Of a stretch of 64,000 bases of DNA, positions 1 to 8,972 are shown one piece after another (positions within the stretch are counted from its first letter, which is position 1; the number at the start of each line of letters is the position of its first letter). The stretch lies in assembly GCF_025998815.1 (NCBI RefSeq), contig NZ_AP026678.1:1860001-1924000 (forward strand), written 5' to 3'. The translations under genes and the position numbers were made by a program. Source of the stretch: Ignavibacterium sp. (lineage in GTDB: Bacteria > Bacteroidota > Ignavibacteria > Ignavibacteriales > Ignavibacteriaceae). Under the pieces are notes generated by a model that was not told the DNA's origin, did no database searches, and saw only the letters and a list, made by a program, of their open reading frames with translations.

Positions 1-5
1 TTCAT

Positions 6-1469
6 GTGAATAAAACAATCTTTAAAGAAGAACTTGAAGAAGAAATAAAATGGATAATTATGGCTGGCAAACAGATTCGCGGTGAACGGATTGCTGCTCA
101 GTTTGGTGGACTTTGGGAAGAATATTCAATGTGGACAGAAGAATATATTGCTGGAGAGTCAGTTGCAAAATTCTTAAGAAGAGAAATCAAGCGAACTACT
201 GAATCCGGTAGTGATAGAATAAAATGGCTATGGAGATTTTTTGTCTGGAGTGCTTTTGCAGCATATTTAAAATTCAGAAAGATAACAAATGATAAAATTG
301 AATTAGGAAATCCGGCACCGGAGAATATAATCCTTCCGCCACACGATTATCAGACTGGTTCTTACATAACTTCATTTTACAAAAGAGAAAACTCTGTATC
401 GTACTATCAATTCATATTAAACTTCTACAACAAATTCATTTTAAAATCGGAAGAAGAATATCCTGTTCTTAAAAATGATTTGGCATTAAGCAGCATATTA
501 TCAGCAATATGTGAAGTAGAAGGTGCAGAAAAGGGATTGGAAATTATCCAAAGGTTAAGAAGAGAACTGATTACCAAAGGAAATTTTCCGAACATAAATG
601 AATTACTTCACGAAGCTGATTTATTTATTCAGAATGTTAAGCATTTCGGATTTTTACCAAAGCAACTTTACTTTGCAATAAAACGATTTAACAGATGGAA
701 TGAGCTTAATAAAGAAGCATCACTTACTGCTCAAGCGGAAACTATTTATGATATATATGAAACTTATCGTTTGTTCGATCTGGAAGAAGATTATCCTGCA
801 GTAAGAACAAGATTTTTTATTGAAACTGTGTTGAAGGATTCATCTGAAAAATTCAAGGCGGTTCTTCGGGAAATCATTAAAAAGCAAAGACAAAAAAAAC
901 TTACTAAGGATGAGACTATAAATCTTATCAGCAATCTTAGCTTTGAATTTGAGTTAAGTGAGAAAGAAAATTTCTTTTTAACAAGATTAAGTTATCCTCA
1001 TCTTAAACCGACTGACTCGGCAACATTTCTTAAAGTTAAAGGTGACTCTGCTTTTGCTTCAGGACTTGTAGTACAACTTAACGACAGCGATGGCAATCCA
1101 TATCTTGTTCGTTCTCCAATTAATCCAAAAGAAATATCAAAACTTCACAAGCTTTTTATCGAAGCGAATCTGATTGTTACATTCAGACCTGAGCACAATT
1201 ATCTGGTAGCTGTTTCAGATCGTGGTTTTATTATTGGCGGCTTATTTTATTACAGAACAAGTGAAGACACAGTTCAGATGGAAAAGATTGTTGTAGCTAA
1301 CCGCTACCGAAGAAAAGGAATTAGTGAAGGACTAATGAATGAACTGTTTAACAGAATGAAAGCAAAAAATATCAAATATGTTACAACGGGATTTTTCCGT
1401 CCGGAATATTTTTATCGTTTTGGATTTAAGATTGAAAGGAAATACTCCGGACTTGTAAAAGAATTATAA
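6..1469 (+). CDS. GNAT-domain acetyltransferase-like protein, possibly 5'-truncated by the window edge
   Basis: The last 120 or so residues look like a GNAT N-acetyltransferase: R435-R436-K437-G438-I439 fits the acetyl-CoA pyrophosphate loop (R/Q-x-x-G-x), followed by a helix and an FYRFGF segment typical of the fold's end. The preceding 360 residues are mostly helical and charged and I do not recognise them. The GTG at base 6 is used as start only because the window begins here; the frame is open upstream to the edge (codon CAT at 3-5), and the ATG at 4 stops at once, so the true start may lie outside. Substrate unknown. Sure of the GNAT end, not of the whole protein. Confidence 0.6.
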   Translation: MNKTIFKEELEEEIKWIIMAGKQIRGERIAAQFGGLWEEYSMWTEEYIAGESVAKFLRREIKRTTESGSDRIKWLWRFFVWSAFAAYLKFRKITNDKIELGNPAPENIILPPHDYQTGSYITSFYKRENSVSYYQFILNFYNKFILKSEEEYPVLKNDLALSSILSAICEVEGAEKGLEIIQRLRRELITKGNFPNINELLHEADLFIQNVKHFGFLPKQLYFAIKRFNRWNELNKEASLTAQAETIYDIYETYRLFDLEEDYPAVRTRFFIETVLKDSSEKFKAVLREIIKKQRQKKLTKDETINLISNLSFEFELSEKENFFLTRLSYPHLKPTDSATFLKVKGDSAFASGLVVQLNDSDGNPYLVRSPINPKEISKLHKLFIEANLIVTFRPEHNYLVAVSDRGFIIGGLFYYRTSEDTVQMEKIVVANRYRRKGISEGLMNELFNRMKAKNIKYVTTGFFRPEYFYRFGFKIERKYSGLVKEL

Positions 1470-1580
1470 CTATCACTGCTTAAGTCTCAGGGCTTGATAA
1501 AGTGAAGCTGTATTTAAGAAATAAATTGTCAATCAGTTTTTTGACTAACGAAATTCGAAGACCGACTTTTTTGTGTTATA

Positions 1581-1620
1581 CTGAGCCTGTCTGACTGTAG
1601 TCAGACAAGTCGAAGTGTTA
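1581..1620. repeat. Intergenic palindromic repeat element
   Basis: GTCTGACT (1589-1596) and AGTCAGAC (1599-1606) form a perfect 8-bp stem with a 2-base loop, flanked by CTGAGCC on the left and CAAGTCGAAGTGTTA on the right. It sits in the gap between convergent genes. It resembles the 'CTGAGC...TCGAAGTG' intergenic palindromes common in this lineage (recalled, not searched). It could also act as a weak bidirectional terminator. Confidence 0.5.
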
Positions 1621-1637
1621 GACACAAACTCAATATT

Positions 1638-2495
1638 TTATAAACCAAAATTCATCTGAACAAAAGGAGTGATAAAAAGATCTTTATTAGAATCTTTCAC
1701 TCCCAACAGAAATTGCATTGAAGCACCGGCAGAAAGAAAATAATTGTTTCCAAGCGCAAAAGATAAGCCGGGTTTAATGTTCAGGATAGAAATATCACTT
1801 TCAAGATAAACATCATTGAGTGCCAATCCGCCACCGACTTTTACTTTGAACAAATTCTGTTGAAGATATGAAACCTGAATAAATGGATTTGCAAACCAAT
1901 CATTGCGTGATGTATTAAAAGTAAGAGATGCAAATGGATTTACATTTGTCTTTTTATTTTCTTCAAGTGCTACAAAGTTAAAATCCAAAGCCCACGGAAG
2001 AAACTCAGCATCAGCATAATAAAAGGCAGAATAATAAGTTGATTGGAAATTAGCACCAAGATCTAAACGAAAATGTGAAGTTGAATCGCCACCACTAAAA
2101 CCAATTCCGAAGTTACCTCCGACTCCATCAGATTCATCATCACCAGCATAACTCAAACCGCCAAAGAATGAAAATGTTCGGGAAATTTTTATATCAACAT
2201 CAAGTCCGGCATTTAAAGAAGAAGATTTCCATTTAAAATTTTTACCATTGTATAAACTATCAGTGTATCTGTTATCATTATACTTGCTGATAATTCCTTC
2301 ACTGGTATGTTTTGTTAAGCCTGAGAAGTTAACATTAAGTTTTACACTTTCATCCTGATTTCCATCAGATAAATGAAGTGGCGGTTGAACAAATGGAGAT
2401 TCGACATCAGCATGCAGGAGGTAAGCATCTTTAATTGTGCAACCAGTCAATAAGATAATTGACATAATAGAAAGAAGTGAAATAAATTTTTTCAT
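1638..2495 (-). CDS. Outer-membrane-associated lipoprotein, probable beta-barrel
   Basis: The N-terminus has a basic start, a hydrophobic stretch and the lipobox LTGC with the acylated Cys at residue 19. The rest is rich in alternating hydrophobic and polar residues and aromatic-glycine strands (for example FGGLSYAGDD and GGNFGIGFSGG), as in outer-membrane barrels. The C-terminus MNFGL fits a final strand. A strong ribosome site (AGGAGG, 6 bases before ATG) fixes the start. It lies 25 bases downstream of the 5'-nucleotidase gene and is probably cotranscribed. No family recognised. Confidence 0.7.
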   Translation of the reverse strand: MKKFISLLSIMSIILLTGCTIKDAYLLHADVESPFVQPPLHLSDGNQDESVKLNVNFSGLTKHTSEGIISKYNDNRYTDSLYNGKNFKWKSSSLNAGLDVDIKISRTFSFFGGLSYAGDDESDGVGGNFGIGFSGGDSTSHFRLDLGANFQSTYYSAFYYADAEFLPWALDFNFVALEENKKTNVNPFASLTFNTSRNDWFANPFIQVSYLQQNLFKVKVGGGLALNDVYLESDISILNIKPGLSFALGNNYFLSAGASMQFLLGVKDSNKDLFITPFVQMNFGL

Positions 2496-2520
2496 GCTTA
2501 CCTCCTGGAAAATTAAATTT

Positions 2521-4827
2521 TTATTTCGTTAATACTAACTTTTTAGTTTGAATCTTATCGCCCGCCTGAAGCTGATAGAAGTAAACACCGCTTGGAACAT
2601 AATATTTTGAAGCATCAAATTCAATCTCATATCTTCCAGCCGGTTTATATTCATTCACTAATGTGACAACTTCATTACCAAGTACATCATAAATCTTTAA
2701 GGTCTGCCAACTATCAAATGGCACTTGCCAACTGATTCTTGTGCTCGGATTGAATGGATTCGGATAGTTCTGATAAAGTACAAACTCATTAACAATTTCA
2801 TCTTCTCCGGTTTCCTCTTTAGCAAAAAGTAAATTGTTAGCAAATGAAATTGTTCCATTCACTGATTGCAAACTCATATTATCAAATACTAGTTTGTCAT
2901 TATCATTTTTGTCCCAGATTATTACTCTTAACTTATCAGGATTATTATTAGCCAAAAGCAAGTAACCGTAATTTCCCTGAAAGTTAATTTTGCCGGAACC
3001 TCTGAGCACAGCATTATTATTTTCAACTAAAAGCCAATCAATATTGCTGCTTCTGAATAACATTCCTAATCTTGGAATTGAAAGATTTACTCTGCCACAA
3101 GGATTAAAGTTCAATCCTTTATCCCAGCCATGAAATTCAAAAAACAATTTTGCATTTTGCATCTGAAGAGATGATTGTGTGGGAACAGTAACATTCATCA
3201 AACCGATTCCAAAGATTGATGATTTACTAACTCTGTCTCCAACATTCATTACTCTTCCGATTTCTTTTGGCATCAATACATTTCCCGAATTCATCACATA
3301 TTGACTAACTGCCTGAAATTCGGTGATACCGGATAGTACATTCAAATCAGAGTAAGGAATTTGAAGATAGTTAAGAATTCCTATCACCATTTCGTTAGCT
3401 GTGATTGAATAAACCGCAGCAGGATTTAATGGCTGATTATTGATTTTAACTGAAACTACCCTTGAACCCTGTGGCTTTGTTCCGTCATAGGTGTATTCAA
3501 TACCTGCACATTGGAGCATAAACTCATCACTCAATTCAATTTCAGATAAACCAAATTCAAGCCCGGCAATTAATGCAGCACCTGACATATTGAAAGTAAC
3601 AAGTTGAAAACCGAGCGAGTTGATAGTGTTAAATCCATATCCGTTTAATCTGAAAATATCACCGGGAGTAAAAACTCCTTCCCACAAAGGAAGTGCAATT
3701 GAACCACCTGCCTGAATTGCAATGTCAGTTCCTGTGTATGATTTGAAAGCTTCAGCAACAAAATTTCCGGCTGGTGTATCGTGTGGTCCGAGACTTAACA
3801 GATCTGTTGCTTCTTCTTCAAAATATGCGACAGCATATCCCATTGGTTGTGTGTAAAATGGAATACCGTAGAAATTTTCAATATCAGTTATCATTGCATC
3901 AACTACTGCCTGAACAGTTAAATCTTTTTGAATATTCATATCAACCGGAATCAATTGATAGTCAATCATCTCAACTGAAGTTCCTGTGTTTACTAATTTT
4001 ATCTTTCCTGCATACATATAATTTGATCTCGCCTGAACAATCCAGGTAGTGCCACCATATGAATTTGTAACTGTGATTGGTGTTTCAAATTTGTAATGAT
4101 CATGTCCTCCGACAATTAAATCAATACCGGGAACATTCATTGCTATCTGCTGATCGATAGCAACTCCAAGATGTGATAGTAAAATGATTATATCACAAAA
4201 TTCTGTATTTCTTAATGCCTGAACTGTGTTTAATGCAATTGTTGCTACATCGTCACTTATGATTGCAGGAGATGGATTTGAAATAAGATTTGTTGCAGGA
4301 GTTGTAAGTCCGAAGATTCCAACTTTAGTGTTACCAAACTGCTTTACAACATAAGGATAAACATAATTTTGCAAATCGCTGATTGAAGGATCAGAAAAGT
4401 CAGTGTTTGCAGAAAGTAACGGGAATGCATCTGAAGGATTTGGGAATGCATATTGCAATGAACCGAGCAATACACCGGGACCTAAGTCAAACTCATGATT
4501 ACCAAGTGTCATTGCATCAAGTCCAAGTGAGTTCAGTAATTGTAATTCGGGAACATGAAAATTTTTGTTAAAGAATACATCACCAATAGAAATATCACCT
4601 GCGTGAAGAAACAAAACATTTGGTTCAGTCATTCTTGTAAGCCCAATAAGAGTAGCTATTCGGGAAATACCACCCAAAGTTCCCTGATAATTATTATCAC
4701 GAGGACCTATTGCCTCAAGTGTTGAATGGGAGTCATTCACATGAAAAACAGTAATTGTATCTGGCTGGGAGAAAATCAGTGAAGAATAAAGAAGCACAAA
4801 AATCACTTTGTAAATTAAATTTTTCAT
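2521..4827 (-). CDS. T9SS-secreted 5'-nucleotidase / UshA-family metallophosphoesterase
   Basis: Predicted extracellular or surface enzyme that removes phosphate from nucleotides or related esters. After a signal peptide (about residues 1-20) come the calcineurin-type metal motifs: D32-x-H34, G77-D78, G109-N110-H111-E, H218 and G240-H241-D-H243. A 5'-nucleotidase C-terminal domain with a substrate cap follows (about 330-510), then a beta-rich region, then a T9SS sorting domain (about 690-768) opening with YQNYPNPFNP and ending in KKLVLTK. Residue count (768) is longer than E. coli UshA because of the added C-terminal part. Ribosome site AAGGAG precedes the ATG. It probably feeds nucleoside or phosphate scavenging. 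Confidence 0.88.
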   Translation of the reverse strand: MKNLIYKVIFVLLYSSLIFSQPDTITVFHVNDSHSTLEAIGPRDNNYQGTLGGISRIATLIGLTRMTEPNVLFLHAGDISIGDVFFNKNFHVPELQLLNSLGLDAMTLGNHEFDLGPGVLLGSLQYAFPNPSDAFPLLSANTDFSDPSISDLQNYVYPYVVKQFGNTKVGIFGLTTPATNLISNPSPAIISDDVATIALNTVQALRNTEFCDIIILLSHLGVAIDQQIAMNVPGIDLIVGGHDHYKFETPITVTNSYGGTTWIVQARSNYMYAGKIKLVNTGTSVEMIDYQLIPVDMNIQKDLTVQAVVDAMITDIENFYGIPFYTQPMGYAVAYFEEEATDLLSLGPHDTPAGNFVAEAFKSYTGTDIAIQAGGSIALPLWEGVFTPGDIFRLNGYGFNTINSLGFQLVTFNMSGAALIAGLEFGLSEIELSDEFMLQCAGIEYTYDGTKPQGSRVVSVKINNQPLNPAAVYSITANEMVIGILNYLQIPYSDLNVLSGITEFQAVSQYVMNSGNVLMPKEIGRVMNVGDRVSKSSIFGIGLMNVTVPTQSSLQMQNAKLFFEFHGWDKGLNFNPCGRVNLSIPRLGMLFRSSNIDWLLVENNNAVLRGSGKINFQGNYGYLLLANNNPDKLRVIIWDKNDNDKLVFDNMSLQSVNGTISFANNLLFAKEETGEDEIVNEFVLYQNYPNPFNPSTRISWQVPFDSWQTLKIYDVLGNEVVTLVNEYKPAGRYEIEFDASKYYVPSGVYFYQLQAGDKIQTKKLVLTK

Positions 4828-4915
4828 TTTGTCACTCCTTTATAATTTGTTTGTTAATTACAACCTGAATTTGTTGAAGAAAATGATTCAAGTTGTCAAA
4901 AAATTGTAAAAAAAA

Positions 4916-6037
4916 TCAGAACATATGACCGAAATTCAGATAAAGTCCTGAAGAATTCTCACTAATTCCAAAATCTGCTCTTACAATAAAATTATCCATG
5001 TAGAATCTGAGTCCAGCAACTGCTCCGAATAACCAACCAGCATCTCTGTTCAAATATCCAAAAGTTTCATTTTTTCCTGTTGCCAGGTCAATACCTACAA
5101 TTCCACCGAATCTCCACCAGATTGGAAACCTTAATTCGCTATTGAACAACAATGCAGAATTAAAACAATATTTATCCATTGGAATGCCTCTTACTGTATT
5201 ATTGCCGCCAATGTGAATTAATGAGAAGTATGATGACTCCTTAAATGCTGTAACTGATTCAATAGACCCTCTGAAAGCAAAAATTAAATCCTTTGAAAAA
5301 ATTTCTTTATAAAAACTGTAAGAAAATAAAGTGCGCAAGTAAGCCATATCATTTAAGTTCAGATTTTTTGAATATTCAATTTCCAGCTTTGTAACTATTC
5401 CGGATTTTGGATTAATGAAACTGTTCCGTGTATCCCACTTCATATTTAATAATGCTGAAAAAAATATTGCTGACTCAGATTTATTGTTAAAATTGAAGAT
5501 GCCCAAATTAAAATCCGGATCGTAAGCAAAATTGTATAAACTGAAACTCTTGAGCTGGAGTGCTAAAGTTGCTGTAAAGTCTTTAAGAAAAGCTCTGGAC
5601 AAGAAAATTCCAGCATTTACCTTTTCATAAGTACCTATATCCTTATCTTCGATTTTCTCATCTGTATAGGGAAAACCAATGAAGGGATTCCAATTATGAT
5701 AATATTTGTATTTAGTGAACTTATCATATTCAAATACAAGGTCCAGAGCGATTGGGTACTTTGTTCCCTGTCTGGCTTCAAAGTCTGGAATTGAATATAC
5801 CAATTTATACCATCGTTCTCCTTTAGTGCTGTTAAATAAAATAAGGTCAAAACTTTCTTTTAATTTCAATTGATCAAAGAAAAATATTTTAGCTCCATAA
5901 CCCAAACCAACATCGGAATCATAGCTTACGATTGGCAGCGCTTCAAATTTAGCTCTCGCCGAGTCTGTCTGACTAATGGCTGCAACATTAAGTGCTATCA
6001 GCAAGACAGTTAAAATATTTCTTATCCGATTTTTCAT
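4916..6037 (-). CDS. Omp85/D15-type outer-membrane barrel protein without POTRA domains
   Basis: Signal peptide about residues 1-22 (hydrophobic core ending AAISQ). The body is made of amphipathic strands, with the GGNNTVRGI segment around residue 280 matching the conserved VRG motif of loop 6 in Omp85 proteins, then the usual strand NSELRFPIWWRFGGIVGID. The last residue is Phe, typical of barrel proteins recognised by BAM. At 373 residues it is barrel-only; BamA itself would be about twice as long with POTRA repeats, so it is not BamA. Similar short surface-antigen proteins are common in Bacteroidota; function unknown. Confidence 0.75.
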   Translation of the reverse strand: MKNRIRNILTVLLIALNVAAISQTDSARAKFEALPIVSYDSDVGLGYGAKIFFFDQLKLKESFDLILFNSTKGERWYKLVYSIPDFEARQGTKYPIALDLVFEYDKFTKYKYYHNWNPFIGFPYTDEKIEDKDIGTYEKVNAGIFLSRAFLKDFTATLALQLKSFSLYNFAYDPDFNLGIFNFNNKSESAIFFSALLNMKWDTRNSFINPKSGIVTKLEIEYSKNLNLNDMAYLRTLFSYSFYKEIFSKDLIFAFRGSIESVTAFKESSYFSLIHIGGNNTVRGIPMDKYCFNSALLFNSELRFPIWWRFGGIVGIDLATGKNETFGYLNRDAGWLFGAVAGLRFYMDNFIVRADFGISENSSGLYLNFGHMF

Positions 6038-6159
6038 TATAAAAATTTATTTAAGTACAAGTAGTTCTGTTTGTTTATTTAATGTCAATAATTCAGATAG
6101 TTGTTCCTTATTGATTCCGTTAGGCATTCTTGCATAAATCTTTAACTTCTTAATTTCTT

Positions 6160-6621
6160 CTAATCCAAAATCTTTGTTCCAGGATGGTGATCGGGAGAAG
6201 CAGAATCAAATACCAGAGAAGTAATAGCTCCGGGAATCATTAGCATTAAACCAAAGATAAAACCTGAAGAGCTACCACTGTATGACGAACCCACAACTCC
6301 CAAGGCAAAAGCAGGAATAATCTGCATAAAAAGTACTCCTGTTGCCCAGCTATCTGAATATTCTTCAACTGTAACATTTTCAATTTTATTAAGCTTAGCA
6401 GAAGCTATTTTATTTCCTGTTAATTTCCCTTTCATATCTCTTTGGGCATCTAAATTTATTATCATTTCTTCATCAGTAATTGCAATTAGTTCACCTTCAT
6501 AATGATTTCTTGAAATCAGCACAATTTCCACTTTATCACCATTCGGGCTAACAATAAATTCACTGCTACCGCAGGAATAACAGATCATCAGAATCAGTAA
6601 AGCACAAATCAGATTTTTCAT
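6160..6621 (-). CDS. Small lipoprotein, reading frame probably continues to 6047 after a frameshift
   Basis: Lipobox CYSC gives an acylated Cys near residue 17. A beta-rich region with EGELIAITDEEMIINLD follows, then a glycine- and serine-rich hydrophobic stretch (GVVGSSYSGSSSGFIFGLMLMIPGA), suggesting membrane-associated helices. The frame stops at 6160, but the frame one base back stays open for about 37 more codons, with sensible composition (FGLEEIKKLKIYARMPNGI and onward), stopping at 6047, just 9 bases before the next gene. A missing base near 6170 would join them. Its start overlaps the upstream 528-aa lipoprotein gene by 4 bases (ATGA), so the two are translationally coupled. Confidence 0.6.
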   Translation of the reverse strand: MKNLICALLILMICYSCGSSEFIVSPNGDKVEIVLISRNHYEGELIAITDEEMIINLDAQRDMKGKLTGNKIASAKLNKIENVTVEEYSDSWATGVLFMQIIPAFALGVVGSSYSGSSSGFIFGLMLMIPGAITSLVFDSASPDHHPGTKILD

Positions 6622-8204
6622 TTTGCCTCCTTAAGAGGAATTTTAGCATTGAAGAATTCCTCTTCCAATAAATCTTTATTATCAATCCAGCTTGTAACCA
6701 GCTGATTAAGTGTTCCTTGAATATCAAACAGATTAAAAGTGTAATTGACATTTTGATTATTTATCCAATTACCTCTTATCCATTCATTGTAATATCCTTT
6801 TGATTCAATGAACAATGAGACTTTTTCTTTTGAGGGCTTTTGAATTTTATAAGTCAAGAGATAACTGTATCCGGGATTTGTAATGAGATAATGATTATCA
6901 TCCGAGCTGATAAAATCAGAAATTTCATTTCTTATCTGTTTATTATAATCAGTAATCAGAAATGGATTTAGTTTTTCAATGGAGAAATTATTTTCAGATT
7001 CAGTGGTATCGAAAGCGATGTAGTCAATCATAAAATTATCCGGAACAAAGTTCAACCTAACCTGAATTTTTCCGTCATCACTTACAGGAATTTCAGTAAC
7101 TGAATATTTCCAGTTGATAGGTCCTGCGTCCTGAAATTTACCAGTTTCAATCCAGTGATTATTTTCATAACATTGTATTGAAATCCCTGAGAACAAATTA
7201 TATACAGCTTTAAACTGCATCGCATAAGTGTAATCATTATTCATTTTCTTTGTCCAATCAAGAGCGTTAATTCCCTGCGAGCCAATAACCACATCATAGA
7301 GTAAAGTTGTTGTCAATAAAGTATTCCTGTATTTGATCAGCATTTTAACCTTGTCTTTTGGTGGCTTAACATCCGATGTAATTTCGATAAAGTCTTTTAC
7401 TGGTTTATCTCTTAACTCTAAAATTTTACCTTCTTCACTTCTGAAATAAATTTCATCATCGGATTTAAGCAATTCAGCAATATTTTTACCTGAACTTGAA
7501 GTAGCATCATTAGCAGGAATAAGTTCTTTGATTACGGTTATTCTATCATCATTTGTTTGAAGTACTTTTGAATCAGATGGATGTGTTACAGCAATTAAAT
7601 TGAATTTATTTATGTAGTGTGTTTCAAGTGCTTCATTTGTAATTTTTAATTTAATTATACCATCGGATGGAATATCATATTTAATCATATCCAAATCATT
7701 ATCTTCTAACTGACGGGAAATACATTTTGAAAAAAGTTCTGCTTCAAGAATGCATTCATTATCTGAAGGAACATAAATTGTGGGACAGGAACCAAAACAA
7801 CATTTCGGACAAGCCAAACAATAAACTGCCATAAATGTAAGTGGTACACCAAAAAATAAATTCATCGCACTTGCGAAATACATTCCGCCTGATGTGGTTT
7901 CAACATATTGAGTAATCGCAGAGATACTGTCAAGAGAAATTATTGAATCTACTTTTAATATAGTACCATCATAATTATAGGCTTCATAATAACCTATTAG
8001 AGCATTATCATTACGAGTAAATCCATTTTTGTAAATCAGAATGTTATCATTCTTCAGATATACTTTGAATTGATCCGTAAAAGTTTGCGAAGATGGGAGT
8101 GTGTCAATATTTAATTTAACAGCTTCGTATGTCCGATAACAGCCCGACATAGAAATTATAAAAACACCAATCAACAAATACAAAAAGAAAATCAACGGTT
8201 TCAT
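6618..8204 (-). CDS. Large lipoprotein of unknown function
   Basis: Signal peptide with lipobox SGC, Cys near residue 22. Around residues 115-150 lies a hydrophobic segment followed by clustered cysteines (CLACPKCCFGSC), then a long beta-rich region with repeated short strands. I recognise no family. It is preceded by a GAGAGG ribosome site and sits 69 bases after the response-regulator gene, in the same direction, so it is a plausible member or target of that two-component operon. The paired Cys run could bind metal or form disulfides, which is only inference. Confidence 0.6.
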   Translation of the reverse strand: MKPLIFFLYLLIGVFIISMSGCYRTYEAVKLNIDTLPSSQTFTDQFKVYLKNDNILIYKNGFTRNDNALIGYYEAYNYDGTILKVDSIISLDSISAITQYVETTSGGMYFASAMNLFFGVPLTFMAVYCLACPKCCFGSCPTIYVPSDNECILEAELFSKCISRQLEDNDLDMIKYDIPSDGIIKLKITNEALETHYINKFNLIAVTHPSDSKVLQTNDDRITVIKELIPANDATSSSGKNIAELLKSDDEIYFRSEEGKILELRDKPVKDFIEITSDVKPPKDKVKMLIKYRNTLLTTTLLYDVVIGSQGINALDWTKKMNNDYTYAMQFKAVYNLFSGISIQCYENNHWIETGKFQDAGPINWKYSVTEIPVSDDGKIQVRLNFVPDNFMIDYIAFDTTESENNFSIEKLNPFLITDYNKQIRNEISDFISSDDNHYLITNPGYSYLLTYKIQKPSKEKVSLFIESKGYYNEWIRGNWINNQNVNYTFNLFDIQGTLNQLVTSWIDNKDLLEEEFFNAKIPLKEAK

Positions 8205-8273
8205 TTTTACCTCTCTTTTTCCGAGAGAAAACTAATTCAAATCAAAGAACTAAATGTCAGGAATTTGTAAAAA

Positions 8274-8972
8274 TTAAGTCTGAATTTCTTTAATAAATTT
8301 ATATCCGATTTTGTGCACAGTAATCAGATGTTCTGGTTCTGCAGGATTATCTTCAATTTTTTTTCGTAAGGAAAGAATGAAATTATCAACAGTTCTTGTA
8401 GTAGGGTAAGAATCATATCCCCAAACATCATCCAAAAATTTATCACGACTAATTACTTCACCTTCGTGTTGCACAAAGTAATGCAGAATTCTGAACTCAG
8501 TTGCTGATAGCTTTAATGGCTTTCCATTTTTGGTTACTTCAAATTTTTTGAAATCAACATTTACATTTCCGAATGAATAAGTATCAAAATCACCGGTGTC
8601 AAAGCTTACCCTTCTTAGTAATGCTCTGATTCTTGCGATTAATTCTCTCATACTAAACGGTTTTGTTATATAATCATCGGCACCGATTTCTAGTCCTAAT
8701 ATTTTATCAATGTCATCCTTCCTGCTTGTAAGCATTATGATTGGAGTTCTTACTGCATTTGCTCTGAGAGATTTACAAACTTCAATTCCATCAATATCAG
8801 GCAATATCAGATCAAGAATTATCAGGTCAAAATTTCCTTTTAAGGCAAACGATATACCTTTCTCCCCATTTTCGGATTCTGTCACATTAAATTTCTCTTT
8901 TGCTAAACTTTCTGCTACGGCCAATCGTATTGCCGGATCATCTTCAATTAAAAGTATTCTGTTCATAATCAT
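8274..8972 (-). CDS. OmpR-family response regulator
   Basis: Receiver domain at residues 4-120 with acidic pocket E10-D11-D12, phospho-acceptor D54 (IILDLILPD), conserved T (MLTSRKDD) and K in DYITKPF. The C-terminal winged-helix domain (about 135-230) has the LSATEFRILHYFVQHEG and RTVDNFILSLRKKI signatures of OmpR/PhoB. Its ATG overlaps the end of the kinase gene (8969-8972, ATGA), so the pair is translationally coupled. It probably controls the envelope genes just downstream, which is inferred from position only. Confidence 0.92.
   Translation of the reverse strand: MIMNRILLIEDDPAIRLAVAESLAKEKFNVTESENGEKGISFALKGNFDLIILDLILPDIDGIEVCKSLRANAVRTPIIMLTSRKDDIDKILGLEIGADDYITKPFSMRELIARIRALLRRVSFDTGDFDTYSFGNVNVDFKKFEVTKNGKPLKLSATEFRILHYFVQHEGEVISRDKFLDDVWGYDSYPTTRTVDNFILSLRKKIEDNPAEPEHLITVHKIGYKFIKEIQT

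Noticed and set aside
4916-6037. BamA
   Set aside because: No POTRA repeats and too short at 373 residues.
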